Source: RI-92 sp037384645 | Lineage (GTDB): Bacteria; Pseudomonadota; Gammaproteobacteria; UBA6429; Thiohalophilaceae | DNA length: 64,000 nucleotides | NCBI GenBank assembly: GCA_037384645.1 | Contig: JARRNT010000033.1 | Span: 1-64,000 of the forward strand | Reading direction: 5' to 3' | Shown here: piece after piece, positions 1 through 8,847 of the stretch | Numbering within the stretch: position 1 is the first letter of the stretch | Layout: every line of letters begins with the position of its first letter | Made by a program: the position numbers and the translations under genes | Notes under the pieces: model-generated | Seen by the model: only the letters and a program-made list of their open reading frames with translations | The model's database searches: none | What the model was told of the DNA's origin: nothing

Positions 1-633
1 TACTGCCAGCTTGCACTGAGGGTGTTTCAATTTGCCAAAGTGTGGTAGCTGTTCGATATCGGTAAACAAAAATTCAGGCCGCAGACTATGAATCAGGGTT
101 TGTTTACGCTCATGCCAGTGATCAAACACAGCACCAAGATGATAGCTGGAGTGTTCGCGTACCGCCCGCAGGGCCTCGAGTGAATACGAAATAATAATCA
201 CCTGATGCCTGACAGGTTCCAGCAATGGCAACACCGCGTCGATAACCGCTTCCACGCCGAACTGTTCAATACTCTGGCGTTTGAGTTCGACAAAGGCCTG
301 CACCGCCGGCTGTCCGGCCAGGTAAGCCACCGTCTCCTGCAAGGTGCTGATGGGATTCCCGACAAAGCGATAACCAAAACGATCGAACTCCGAGACAGAA
401 AACTGCTTTAACTGCGCCAGCGTATAATCATGCACGGCACCCTGCTGCCCGCACATCCGCTGCAAATTGCGATCATGAAACAGGACGGGAACCCGATCCT
501 GCGTCAATAACACATCGAATTCGAGATAGGTTGCACCGGCATCCACCGCCGCCTGTAACGCCAGTAAGGTGTTTTCAGGATAACGCCGCGCATAACCACG
601 ATGAGCGACCAGGCTGGGAATGGATTGCGTCAT
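1..633 (-). CDS. Glycerophosphodiester phosphodiesterase family protein (partial)
   Basis: Hydrolyses glycerophosphodiesters to sn-glycerol 3-phosphate and an alcohol, if the family assignment holds. The 211 visible residues start at the ATG complementary to 631-633 and run off the left edge, so the C-terminus is missing. The N-terminus shows the GDPD signature: VAHRGY at residues 9-14, then PENT, then EFDV with the acidic metal ligands, then LFHD with the second catalytic histidine. No signal peptide is visible, so a cytoplasmic UgpQ-like enzyme is likelier than a periplasmic GlpQ-like one. The family call is firm; the substrate is inferred. Confidence 0.88.
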   Translation of the reverse strand, partial: MTQSIPSLVAHRGYARRYPENTLLALQAAVDAGATYLEFDVLLTQDRVPVLFHDRNLQRMCGQQGAVHDYTLAQLKQFSVSEFDRFGYRFVGNPISTLQETVAYLAGQPAVQAFVELKRQSIEQFGVEAVIDAVLPLLEPVRHQVIIISYSLEALRAVREHSSYHLGAVFDHWHERKQTLIHSLRPEFLFTDIEQLPHFGKLKHPQCKLAV

Positions 634-787
634 GCCTAGATTATAGGTGGAGTTGCGGCGCCCTGCGCACACCGGTTTCCAGTGAGCAGACCTGTAAAAG
701 CAGGCACAGCGGAAATTTTCCAGACTGGAGTTGTCTTATTGTGCAGATATCACGTTTTTCGCTGATTTCGCGACATGGCGTGGTGTG

Positions 788-816
788 TTGACTTTGAATT
801 CACAGTAAAATATATA
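788..816 (+). promoter_or_regulatory. Sigma70-type promoter of the NTF2-like/thiD/thiE transcript
   Basis: TTGACT at 788-793, a 17-nt spacer, and TATATA at 811-816. The predicted start near 823 leaves a leader of about 17 nt before the ATG at 840, which just fits the AAGAGG ribosome-binding site at 829-834. This is the best-matched promoter in the window by eye. Confidence 0.7.
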
Positions 817-839
817 TTTTTAGTAATAAAGAGGTATCT

Positions 840-1253
840 ATGAGCGAAACAGTAATACGAAACTGGTTGGCAGAAATCAGTCGCACGGTGGCCGCACACG
901 ATCATGCAGCACACATGCAACTGATTTCCCGTAATGTCTCGCTCATCGGGGTTCCCGGCTTTGACAGTATCGGCTTTGCTGACTGGTCAAAACAGTGTGA
1001 ATATGAATTCAATCAACGGCTGATCCGTCAGGTCAACTATGGCAATATCAGGATCCGTGTCGTGACCGAGAAACGCCTGGTATTCAAGACTTACGAATCA
1101 CTGGTCGACAAGGACGGCAACGTGACCGCCCAGGGTATCGAGTGCATCCTGGAAAAAGAGGATGACGGCCAATGGCGACTCGTGGAGGAGCGCATCCTGT
1201 CTGCGGATGAAACCCGCCAGTACGACCTGGAGCCAAGCGCTGTCACAATCTGA
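840..1253 (+). CDS. NTF2-like / SnoaL-like small protein, function unknown
   Basis: A 137-residue protein. Helical N-terminal residues 1-25 are followed by alternating strand-forming segments (VSLIGVPG, NIRIRVVTEKRLVFKTYE, WRLVEERIL), the layout of the NTF2/SnoaL cone fold, which often binds small ligands or acts as a scaffold. No catalytic residues can be assigned. It is preceded by a clear promoter and an AAGAGG ribosome-binding site, and its stop codon is one base before the thiD start, so it is very likely co-transcribed with thiD and thiE. The fold call is an inference from pattern and length. Confidence 0.6.
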   Translation: MSETVIRNWLAEISRTVAAHDHAAHMQLISRNVSLIGVPGFDSIGFADWSKQCEYEFNQRLIRQVNYGNIRIRVVTEKRLVFKTYESLVDKDGNVTAQGIECILEKEDDGQWRLVEERILSADETRQYDLEPSAVTI

Positions 1254-1254
1254 C

Positions 1255-2067
1255 ATGGACAACACCGTCTCCCGCATTCCGGTTGTACTTTGTTTTTCCG
1301 GACTTGACCCTACCGGCGGCGCCGGTATCCAGGCCGATATCGAGGCTATTACCAGCATGGGTTGCCATCCCGCGCCTGTCATCACGGCGTTGACCGTGCA
1401 GGATACACAGCAATTCACTCGCTACGAGAGTGTTGATCCCCTGTTGCTGGTGGAACAGGCCCGAGCCATCCTCGAGGATATGCCGGTACAGGCCTTTAAA
1501 CTCGGGATGCTGGGCAGCAGTGAAATCATTCAGGCGATACACAGCGTCCTGATCGACTATCCGGATATCCCCGTGGTAGTTGACCCGGTACTCAGTGCCG
1601 GCGCCGGTGGCGCCCTGATCGATGACGATGCCATCGAGAGCCTGTGCAGCCTGTTGTTACCCCAGACTTCTGTGCTCACGCCCAACAGTCCCGAGGCCAA
1701 GGTCCTGGCCCCGGCGGCCGACACCCTCACCGCCTGTGCCGAGGCGCTGCAGGACATGGGCTGTGAATTTGTCCTGATCACCGGCGGCCATGAAGCGGGA
1801 GACGAAGTCATCAATACACTCTACGGCAATCATCGCGAGCTGGAAAAATTCCACTATGCCCGACTGCCCCATCAGTATCACGGCTCAGGTTGCACCCTGG
1901 CCGCGGGCATCGCGGGTTTACTGGCCCAGGGACTGGAACCGTTTGCCGCCATCCACGAAGCCCAAACCTTCACCTGGGAGGCCCTGCGCCAGGCCTATCG
2001 CACCGGTATGGGCCAGTGGATACCCAACCGCCTGTTCTGGGCGCGCGAGTATGACGAAACCTCCTAA
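1255..2067 (+). CDS. thiD: Hydroxymethylpyrimidine/phosphomethylpyrimidine kinase
   Basis: Phosphorylates HMP and HMP-phosphate to give HMP-pyrophosphate, the pyrimidine half of thiamine. The 270 residues are the usual length. The start chosen is the ATG at 1255, one base after the upstream stop, because it puts the ribokinase-family N-terminus right: FSGLDPTGGAGIQAD at residues 14-28. The anion-hole motif GSGCTLAAG is at 210-218. The gene overlaps the start of thiE by 17 nt, implying translational coupling. In some bacteria thiD and thiE are fused; here they are separate but adjacent. Confidence 0.95.
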   Translation: MDNTVSRIPVVLCFSGLDPTGGAGIQADIEAITSMGCHPAPVITALTVQDTQQFTRYESVDPLLLVEQARAILEDMPVQAFKLGMLGSSEIIQAIHSVLIDYPDIPVVVDPVLSAGAGGALIDDDAIESLCSLLLPQTSVLTPNSPEAKVLAPAADTLTACAEALQDMGCEFVLITGGHEAGDEVINTLYGNHRELEKFHYARLPHQYHGSGCTLAAGIAGLLAQGLEPFAAIHEAQTFTWEALRQAYRTGMGQWIPNRLFWAREYDETS

Positions 2068-2731
2068 TCCCCTGCACGGACTGTATGTCATCACGGATGC
2101 TGCGCTGGCCCGGCAACGCCAGCTGTCAGTGGTGGACATGGTCGAGGCGGCCATTCAGGGTGGCGCCAGGTTGGTTCAGTATCGCAATAAGGACGCCCCA
2201 CCTGATGTGCAGGCGAAAGAAGCCACCGCCCTGGCCCGCCTGTGCCACGCAAATGATGTGCTGTTCCTGGTCAACGATGACGTCGCCCTGGCGCAGGCAG
2301 TTGCTGCAGACGGTGTACACCTGGGTCAGGGCGATACCGGACTCAGTCTGGCCCGGGCCCAACTGGGACCGGAGCGTATTATTGGAGTCACCTGTCATGC
2401 GCAACTGGCGCTGGCCCGCAGTGCGCAGGCAGGCGGAGCGGATTACGTCGCTTTCGGACGCTTTTTCCCCTCCCGGACCAAGCCCGAGGCACCACCGGCG
2501 GAGATCGCTGTGTTGTGTCAGGCCAGGATGGAATTAGACATACCTGTCGTTGCCATCGGCGGCATCACGCCGGCCAATGCCGCCAGCTTGCTTCGCTGTG
2601 GCGCCGATATGCTGGCGGTGATCCATGGCGTCTTCGCGGCCCCTGACATTGCGACCGCTGCAGATGAATATGTCCGCCTGTTCACGTTACAATCCCCGCA
2701 CACCAGCCAGAGCGTTGACACGCAAGCGTAA
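2051..2731 (+). CDS. thiE: Thiamine-phosphate synthase
   Basis: Joins HMP-pyrophosphate and thiazole phosphate to make thiamine phosphate. The 226 residues form a TIM barrel with the family motifs in order: QYRNKD (43-48), GVHLGQGD (88-95, pyrophosphate/Mg binding), FGRFFPSRTKP (135-145) and AIGGI (168-172, phosphate binding). The ATG at 2051 lies inside the end of thiD and gives a normal N-terminus; the open frame continues further upstream but without family-like sequence. It is followed after 65 nt by hemL. No thiamine riboswitch is visible upstream of thiD. Confidence 0.95.
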   Translation: MTKPPNPLHGLYVITDAALARQRQLSVVDMVEAAIQGGARLVQYRNKDAPPDVQAKEATALARLCHANDVLFLVNDDVALAQAVAADGVHLGQGDTGLSLARAQLGPERIIGVTCHAQLALARSAQAGGADYVAFGRFFPSRTKPEAPPAEIAVLCQARMELDIPVVAIGGITPANAASLLRCGADMLAVIHGVFAAPDIATAADEYVRLFTLQSPHTSQSVDTQA

Positions 2732-2796
2732 ACTCGTGCAACGGCTGGCGCCGATGTCATTCAATCAGAACCAACCGATAACAATAGGATAGTTGC

Positions 2797-4077
2797 ATGA
2801 GCCGCTCTCACGACCTGTTTACCCAAGCCCAACACTATATTCCCGGTGGCGTGAATTCGCCGGTCCGCGCCTTTCGCGGGGTCGGTGGCGACCCGGTCTT
2901 TTTTAAACGCGGGGCCGGCGCCTATTTATTCGACGAAGACGAGCAGAAATATATCGATTACGTTGCTTCCTGGGGCCCCTGCATCGTCGGCCATGCCCAT
3001 CCCGAGGTCCTCGCCGCGGTACAGACCACCATGCAAAACGGTCTGACATTCGGCGCGCCCACCGCACTGGAAGTGGAAATGGCCAAACGGGTGTGTGAAC
3101 TGGTGCCGTCCATGGACCTGGTGCGCATGGTCAGCTCCGGGACCGAGGCCACCATGAGTGCGATTCGGCTGGCGCGCGGTTACACCGGACGCGACAAGAT
3201 CGTGAAGTTTGAAGGTTGTTACCATGGCCACGCCGATTCCTTACTGGTCAAGGCCGGTTCCGGTGCCCTGACCCTCGGTGTTCCCACCTCCCCCGGGGTA
3301 CCGGCGGACCTGGCGCAACACACTCTGACCCTGCAATACAACGACAGTGACATGGTACGCGAGACCTTTGCCAAACTCGGTGACCAGATCGCCTGCATCA
3401 TTGTCGAGCCAGTAGCCGGCAATATGAACTGTGTCCCGCCCGTGCCCGGCTTCCACGAAACCCTGCGCGAAGTCTGCGACCAGCATGGCAGCGTCCTGAT
3501 CTTCGACGAGGTCATGACCGGTTTTCGGGTCGCCCTCGGCGGTGCGCAGCAGATCTATAACATCCGCCCCGACCTGACCACCCTGGGCAAGGTCATCGGT
3601 GGCGGTATGCCGGTCGGCGCCTTCGGCGGCAAACGCGAAATCATGGAACAGATTGCGCCCACCGGCCCGGTCTACCAGGCCGGTACCCTGTCCGGTAACC
3701 CGGTAGCAATGGCCGCGGGTCTGAAGACACTGGAACTGATCAGCCAGCCCGGTTTTTATGAATCGCTTACCCAGCGGACCGCCCAGTTACTGCAGGGCCT
3801 GCAGGCTGCGGCCGATCAAGCGGGCATCCCGTTTACCACCAACCAGGTCGGTGCCATGTTCGGCTTTTTCTTCAGCGAGGACAAACCGATCAGCCGTTTC
3901 CAGCAGGTCAGCCAGTGCGATATTGAACGCTTCAAGGTGTTTTACCACGGCATGCTCGACCAGGGGATCTACCTGGCCCCCTCGGCCTATGAAGCCGGCT
4001 TTGTCTCCAGCATGCACAGCGAGCAGGACATCGCACAAACGATTGCGACGGCAGAAAAAGTCTTTAATCAACTATAA
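2797..4077 (+). CDS. hemL: Glutamate-1-semialdehyde 2,1-aminomutase
   Basis: PLP enzyme converting glutamate-1-semialdehyde to 5-aminolevulinate, the committed precursor of haem, in the C5 pathway. The 426 residues match the family length. Class III aminotransferase features: VSSGTEA at 112-118, FDEVMTGFR at 236-244, and the Schiff-base lysine K265 in TLGKVIGGG, the same number as in E. coli. The ATG at 2797 follows an AATAGGATAG stretch. It sits directly after thiE, a common neighbour order in gammaproteobacteria, and may be read from the same transcript. Confidence 0.97.
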   Translation: MSRSHDLFTQAQHYIPGGVNSPVRAFRGVGGDPVFFKRGAGAYLFDEDEQKYIDYVASWGPCIVGHAHPEVLAAVQTTMQNGLTFGAPTALEVEMAKRVCELVPSMDLVRMVSSGTEATMSAIRLARGYTGRDKIVKFEGCYHGHADSLLVKAGSGALTLGVPTSPGVPADLAQHTLTLQYNDSDMVRETFAKLGDQIACIIVEPVAGNMNCVPPVPGFHETLREVCDQHGSVLIFDEVMTGFRVALGGAQQIYNIRPDLTTLGKVIGGGMPVGAFGGKREIMEQIAPTGPVYQAGTLSGNPVAMAAGLKTLELISQPGFYESLTQRTAQLLQGLQAAADQAGIPFTTNQVGAMFGFFFSEDKPISRFQQVSQCDIERFKVFYHGMLDQGIYLAPSAYEAGFVSSMHSEQDIAQTIATAEKVFNQL

Positions 4078-4222
4078 CCAGCACGCAAGAAGGCTCTGCT
4101 TGAGTTCATCAAGCGAATGATGGCAAGGCAAAAAGGAATGAAAAAGCGGACGACTCCAGGGATGGAGGAGTTAGAGCGAAGCAGGATGCCAGAGCCGCTT
4201 CAGGAACTCAATCAGAGTTTTC

Positions 4223-4807
4223 TTAGCCAACTTCGGCCTGCTGCATCATGGCATACAGCTGTTCGATGCGGGAAATCACGTCATCGAACTCCAGAAGCTG
4301 TTGCTTGTAGTCCAGCGGCATCGGCAGGAATTCACACAGACGTGCGCTAACCCATTCGAGATCATCGTAGTGTGCCGCCATGGTCGTATAAGGCGGTTCG
4401 AGCTGGGCAATGATCTTACGCAGCAGGTTGGACATGGGCAGGTACTTGTTGTGCACCTGGATCGGTTGCGGTGCCGGCAGTGGTTCCACCTCGGCCACGA
4501 TCAATTGGTCAGGCATCACCTCGTTGGACAACATGCGAAAACGCTGGGTACCGCGTAGTGTAATCCCGAGCAGGCCATCCTTACGCCGGTTCCAGTAGGA
4601 AATCACGCTCAAGGTGCCGGTTTCATACGTTGCGGCCGCCTGGCCAACTTCCTGGCCGTCGCGAATCAGGACTACGCCGATGGGCGTATCGTGGCGCAGG
4701 CAATCACTCACCATATCCAGGTAGCGAGGCTCAAAAATCCGTAATGGCAGTACGCCACCGGGAAACATCACCGTGTTAAGCGGAAATAAGGGAACACGCA
4801 TAACCAT
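4223..4807 (-). CDS. LON substrate-binding (N-terminal) domain protein
   Basis: A 194-residue stand-alone LON N-domain, with no ATPase or protease domain. The N-terminus VPLFPLNTVMFPGG followed by LRIFEPRYLDMV is the typical opening of this family. The C-terminal half is helical, as in the substrate-binding domain of Lon. Such proteins are widespread in proteobacteria and their function is unproven; recognition of misfolded protein is a guess by analogy with Lon. The 145 bp between its end and hemL hold no gene I can support. Confidence 0.85.
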   Translation of the reverse strand: MVMRVPLFPLNTVMFPGGVLPLRIFEPRYLDMVSDCLRHDTPIGVVLIRDGQEVGQAAATYETGTLSVISYWNRRKDGLLGITLRGTQRFRMLSNEVMPDQLIVAEVEPLPAPQPIQVHNKYLPMSNLLRKIIAQLEPPYTTMAAHYDDLEWVSARLCEFLPMPLDYKQQLLEFDDVISRIEQLYAMMQQAEVG

Positions 4808-4953
4808 AAAAATACTACTGATTTTCTATTCGAGTTGTGATCTGAATGTGGCTTAGAGGTAAGATTATTTGTAGACCCTGATAGCTGAAAATGCAATCAA
4901 ACTGAGCCAGTTGTCACGAAATAGACCCACATTTGATGGATTTCGAGGTGTTG

Positions 4954-5571
4954 TCAGTTGGGTTCCTGGCCCCAGCGCGGCAACAGCTCATGCTCCACCT
5001 GCAAGTGATCCAGCAGGCGCGCCACCACGAAATCCACCAGATCGCTGATATCGCGGGGTTTGTAATAAAAACCGGGGTTGGCCGGCAGGATCGTGACCCC
5101 CTGTTGTGCCAATTTGAGCATGTTCTCCAGGTGAATGGCGGAAAACGGCGTCTCCCGCGGCACCAGGACCAGTTGCCGACGTTCCTTGATCATGACATCG
5201 GCCGCCCGTTCAATGAGGTTATCGCTCATCCCCGTCGCGATCGCGGCCAGGCTGCCCATGGTACAGGGGCAGACCACCATGGCCCGGGCGGTGTGCGAAC
5301 CACTGGCAGCCGGCGCCATCCAGTCATCGCGGCCATAGACTCGTAACTGGTCCGGGCTCACGCCATAACGGGACTGAAACAGGGCCGCTATCTCCGCGGC
5401 GCGGGCCGGCACCTCCAGTTCCGCCTCCATTGCCAGCACCATCTGCGCCGCCTTGGAAAAGATCAGGTCCACTCGGACTCCCGCCTTGAGCAACAACTCC
5501 AGCAGGCGCAACGCGTAAGGCGCGCCGGAGGCCCCGGTGAGAGCGAGGATGATATGGTTTTCCTGTGGCAT
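4954..5571 (-). CDS. ubiX: Flavin prenyltransferase
   Basis: Makes prenylated FMN, the cofactor of the UbiD decarboxylase in ubiquinone synthesis. The 205 residues fit the family. LTGASGAPYALRLLELL at residues 10-26 is the FMN-binding start of the UbiX/Pad1 fold. The segment VVCPCTMGSLAAIATGMSDN carries the conserved active-site and tetramer-contact residues, and RREL/LVPRETPF follows, as in E. coli UbiX. It is encoded downstream of mpl on the same strand, 102 nt away. Confidence 0.95.
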   Translation of the reverse strand: MPQENHIILALTGASGAPYALRLLELLLKAGVRVDLIFSKAAQMVLAMEAELEVPARAAEIAALFQSRYGVSPDQLRVYGRDDWMAPAASGSHTARAMVVCPCTMGSLAAIATGMSDNLIERAADVMIKERRQLVLVPRETPFSAIHLENMLKLAQQGVTILPANPGFYYKPRDISDLVDFVVARLLDHLQVEHELLPRWGQEPN

Positions 5572-5673
5572 ATAGATAATTGTACTTGATCGACGCTTGC
5601 GTGTTTTAGCGATTTTCCAGCGTTACAGCACCGGAAGGCGTGAGCCAAATATTTACAATATGAAAGACAACCA

Positions 5674-7038
5674 TCAATTCGAATACTTCAACTGCAATTG
5701 ATCAATCAGGCGCTGGTGCAGGCCTTCGAATCCGCCGTTGCTCATGATCAGGATCTGATCGCCGCTATCGGCAAGCTCACTGACCTGCTGAATAATGTCC
5801 TGTGTCGTTCTGGCCAGATGAGCCCTGTGGCCCAGCTGCTGTTGTACCTTGTCCAGCGACCAACCCAGGTCTGCCGGTTCAAACAGGTAAACCTCGTCCG
5901 CCATGGCCAGCGATTGCGCCAGGCTGTCGGCGTGCACGCCCATGCGCATGGTGTTTGAGCGCGGCTCCAGGATCGCAATAATCCTCGCCTTGCCCACCTT
6001 GTTACGTAGCCCCTGCAGGGTCTGCTGGATCGCCGTGGGGTGATGGGCAAAATCGTCATAAACGGTGATGCCGCTAATCGTGGCGCGCACTTCCATCCGG
6101 CGCTTGATACCCTTGAAGGCAGCAAGACTTTCACAGGCATTGGCGACCGGCACACCGGCGTGATGCGCTGCAGCCACCGCGGCCAGGGCATTAGAGACAT
6201 TGTGTTCACCCAGCATGTCCCACTTAATAGGCAGCTGGGTTTGACCAGCGTACATCAGTTCAAACTCGCTGCCATCATCCTGGCACAGACGCGCCTGCCA
6301 GTCGCCTTCATCGCCAAAGCTCTGCACTGGCGTCCAGCAACCACGCGCGAGCGTTTGTTCCACGGCCTCATCGTGTTGAGGCTTGATGATCAGGCCATTA
6401 CCGGGCACCGTGCGTATCAGGTGGTGGAACTGGGTCTGGATTGCCTCGAGGTTGGCAAAGATGTCCGCATGATCAAACTCGAGATTATTAATCACCAGCG
6501 TACGCGGGTGATAGTGAACGAACTTTGAACGCTTGTCGAAAAACGCGGTATCGTATTCATCGGCTTCCACAACGAAAAACGGCGATTCGCCCAGGCGCGC
6601 TGAGATGCCGAAATTAGCGGGCACTCCACCGATAAGAAATCCCGGTTTAAGCTTGTTATGTTCCAGGATCCAGGCCAGTAAACTGGAGGTAGTCGTCTTG
6701 CCATGCGTACCGGAAACCGCCAGCACCCAGCGATCATGCAGCACATGTTCAGCCAGCCATTGCGGTCCGGAGCTATAACGCAGACCACGCGACAGGACAT
6801 ATTCCACCGCCGGATTGCCACGCGACAGGGCATTTCCGATTACCACCACGTCCGGCTCAGGTTTGAACTGTTTGGTATCGTAACCGTGGTAAAGGGTAAT
6901 GCCGGCGGCTTCCAGCTGGCTGCTCATGGGCGGATACACATTGGCATCGGCGCCAGTCACATGATGCCCCATGGCTTTCGCCAGTTGGGCAATCCCTCCC
7001 ATGAACGTGCCGCAGATACCGAGGATGTGCAAATGCAT
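5674..7038 (-). CDS. mpl: UDP-N-acetylmuramate:L-Ala-D-Glu-mDAP ligase (murein recycling)
   Basis: Attaches the recycled tripeptide L-Ala-D-Glu-meso-DAP to UDP-MurNAc, feeding turnover products back into peptidoglycan synthesis in the cytoplasm. The 454 residues match Mpl. The Rossmann-like start ILGICGTFMGG at 5-15 is diagnostic for Mpl, where MurC has a different sequence, and the ATP loop GTHGKTT is at 110-116. VVEADEYDTAFFDKRSKFVHY is the conserved Mpl/MurC middle segment. Its start codon overlaps the stop of the upstream membrane-protein gene (TGATG), indicating coupling. Confidence 0.96.
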   Translation of the reverse strand: MHLHILGICGTFMGGIAQLAKAMGHHVTGADANVYPPMSSQLEAAGITLYHGYDTKQFKPEPDVVVIGNALSRGNPAVEYVLSRGLRYSSGPQWLAEHVLHDRWVLAVSGTHGKTTTSSLLAWILEHNKLKPGFLIGGVPANFGISARLGESPFFVVEADEYDTAFFDKRSKFVHYHPRTLVINNLEFDHADIFANLEAIQTQFHHLIRTVPGNGLIIKPQHDEAVEQTLARGCWTPVQSFGDEGDWQARLCQDDGSEFELMYAGQTQLPIKWDMLGEHNVSNALAAVAAAHHAGVPVANACESLAAFKGIKRRMEVRATISGITVYDDFAHHPTAIQQTLQGLRNKVGKARIIAILEPRSNTMRMGVHADSLAQSLAMADEVYLFEPADLGWSLDKVQQQLGHRAHLARTTQDIIQQVSELADSGDQILIMSNGGFEGLHQRLIDQLQLKYSN

Positions 7039-7571
7039 CAGCCGGACACCGGTATCATCTGATAATTCACCACAAAGCCAAGTATAAATAACAACAAGGC
7101 ATAGCCTCCCGCGCGAAAAATTGAAGTAGAGAGTGCATGACGAATGACATGGGTATAGATAGCGAGTTCCCAGACAAATACAGCCATGGTGCCAAGATAA
7201 AACAAACCAAGCATATTAGGCTGGTTGCCGGCGCTGCTTGCAAGGTATTGCAATGGCAACTGCGCCAGTCCGATGATGATATCAATACCCAATGTCGTGG
7301 TGATAGTCTGGACACCGCGCACGGCTCGCCCGTGAATCCATAAGATAAAGTAGACAAACAAAATACTGGCACCGGCATCGACCAGTAAATAGGGGATCAC
7401 CGTCCCCAGTGGTAATGTGCCACCCTTGGCATCAGGAATCAAAAAGGTGGCAAATTCGAATGACAGTTTAATCACCAGCAATATGGCAAGCAGGAAAGGC
7501 GAGTACGGCACATCCTGCGGGCCGCGCTGGAAGATACAGATATCCCAGAATAAACGAATCAGTGCTGACAT
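7038..7571 (-). CDS. Integral membrane protein, function unknown
   Basis: A 177-residue protein with about five hydrophobic segments (roughly residues 22-45, 55-80, 93-112, 120-142, 152-172), so an inner-membrane protein. The layout is loosely YIP1-like, but I do not recognise the family with confidence. Its stop overlaps the mpl start, which suggests a role tied to murein recycling or simple co-expression. The start at 7571 is followed at once by a hydrophilic N-terminus with a basic patch. Confidence 0.75.
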   Translation of the reverse strand: MSALIRLFWDICIFQRGPQDVPYSPFLLAILLVIKLSFEFATFLIPDAKGGTLPLGTVIPYLLVDAGASILFVYFILWIHGRAVRGVQTITTTLGIDIIIGLAQLPLQYLASSAGNQPNMLGLFYLGTMAVFVWELAIYTHVIRHALSTSIFRAGGYALLLFILGFVVNYQMIPVSG

Positions 7572-7663
7572 AGACCAACTTAACCTAACTGAACTTGCAA
7601 TTGTATTACGATATCCGGCATCATCCTAATCAAATTTATCCTGTCAATCCTGATAGCCTGCCC

Positions 7664-8842
7664 ATGTCCGCTCAGCCAGCAACAAAGCTTGACCTCACAT
7701 ATATCGACAGCGCCGAAGCACTGCAACAGGCCTGTGACAAACTTCTGCATCAGCCCTATCTTGCGATTGATACCGAATTTGTTCGCGAAAAGACTTATTA
7801 CCCGATATTGTGCCTGATCCAGATAGCCAGTCCGCAGTACTGTTTCTGTATCGATCCCCTGGCGATCCAGGATCTGTCGCCACTGGCATCCCTGTTACAG
7901 GACACGCAAACCACCAAAGTGTTTCACGCTGCGCGCCAGGACCTGGAAATTTTACAACAAACTTTTGGCCAGCTTCCTGCACCGGTTTTTGATACCCAGA
8001 TTGCGGCGACCTTGCTGGGCCTGGGCGATCAGATTAGCTATGCCAACCTGGTCAAACATTTCACAAAAACGCAGCTTGCCAAGGGCCATGCCCGCACCGA
8101 CTGGCAGCGCCGCCCACTAAGCCACGAACAACTCGAATATGCTGCCGATGACGTGCGCTACCTGGTTACAGTCTATCCCATGATGGTCGACACACTCGAC
8201 GAACTTGGGCGACTGGCATGGCTTGAGGATGACTTTACTGCTCTGGGTAATCCTCAGCTGTATGACAACGATCCGAAACAACAATGGCAACGCGTCAGTG
8301 GTCTGCAAAAACTCAAGGGTGTACAACTGGCGATCCTGCAGCAGTTGGCCACCTGGCGTGAACAACTGGCACAACAACAGAACAAACCACGTAAGTGGAT
8401 CCTGGCCGACGACAGTTTACTGACCATTGCCATGCAGGCACCGCATAAACCTGAGCAACTGGAACGCATACGAGGTCTCAACGCCAGCCTGATACAACGC
8501 CATGGCAGGACTTTGCTGGGGATGGTCGCCAGCGCCAGGGCCATGCCCAAAGACGAATGGCCGATCCTGAAACAACGTAAGGCTCTGGAACCGAATCAGG
8601 AAGCGGTACTCGATACCCTGATGGCAATCGTCAAGTTACAGGCTGCCAGACACCAGATTAATCAAAGTGCTCTCACATCACGGCATGACCTCGAGGCACT
8701 GCTAACCGGTGATCGTGATATACCATTATTACAGGGCTGGCGTCGCGGCATCGCCGGTGACCAGGTCCTGAAATTTTTACAAGGCAAAACACATTTGGCT
8801 GTGACCGAACAAGGCGTATTAACGACTGTCGACAACGACTGA
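7664..8842 (+). CDS. rnd: Ribonuclease D
   Basis: 3'-5' exoribonuclease that trims tRNA and other stable RNA ends. The 392 residues match E. coli RNase D. The DEDD exonuclease set is visible: D36 and E38 in AIDTEFVR, D93 in ARQDLEIL, and Y159/D163 in LEYAADDVRYL. HRDC-type helical repeats follow after about residue 210. The open frame extends to 7595, but the ATG at 7664 gives the family-like N-terminus. The next gene starts 5 nt after the stop. Confidence 0.95.
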   Translation: MSAQPATKLDLTYIDSAEALQQACDKLLHQPYLAIDTEFVREKTYYPILCLIQIASPQYCFCIDPLAIQDLSPLASLLQDTQTTKVFHAARQDLEILQQTFGQLPAPVFDTQIAATLLGLGDQISYANLVKHFTKTQLAKGHARTDWQRRPLSHEQLEYAADDVRYLVTVYPMMVDTLDELGRLAWLEDDFTALGNPQLYDNDPKQQWQRVSGLQKLKGVQLAILQQLATWREQLAQQQNKPRKWILADDSLLTIAMQAPHKPEQLERIRGLNASLIQRHGRTLLGMVASARAMPKDEWPILKQRKALEPNQEAVLDTLMAIVKLQAARHQINQSALTSRHDLEALLTGDRDIPLLQGWRRGIAGDQVLKFLQGKTHLAVTEQGVLTTVDND

Positions 8843-8847
8843 CGACT

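Noticed and set aside
4117..4350. 77-residue plus-strand frame between hemL and the LON-domain gene
   Set aside because: It overlaps the 3' end of the LON-domain gene, has no ribosome-binding site and no recognisable composition.
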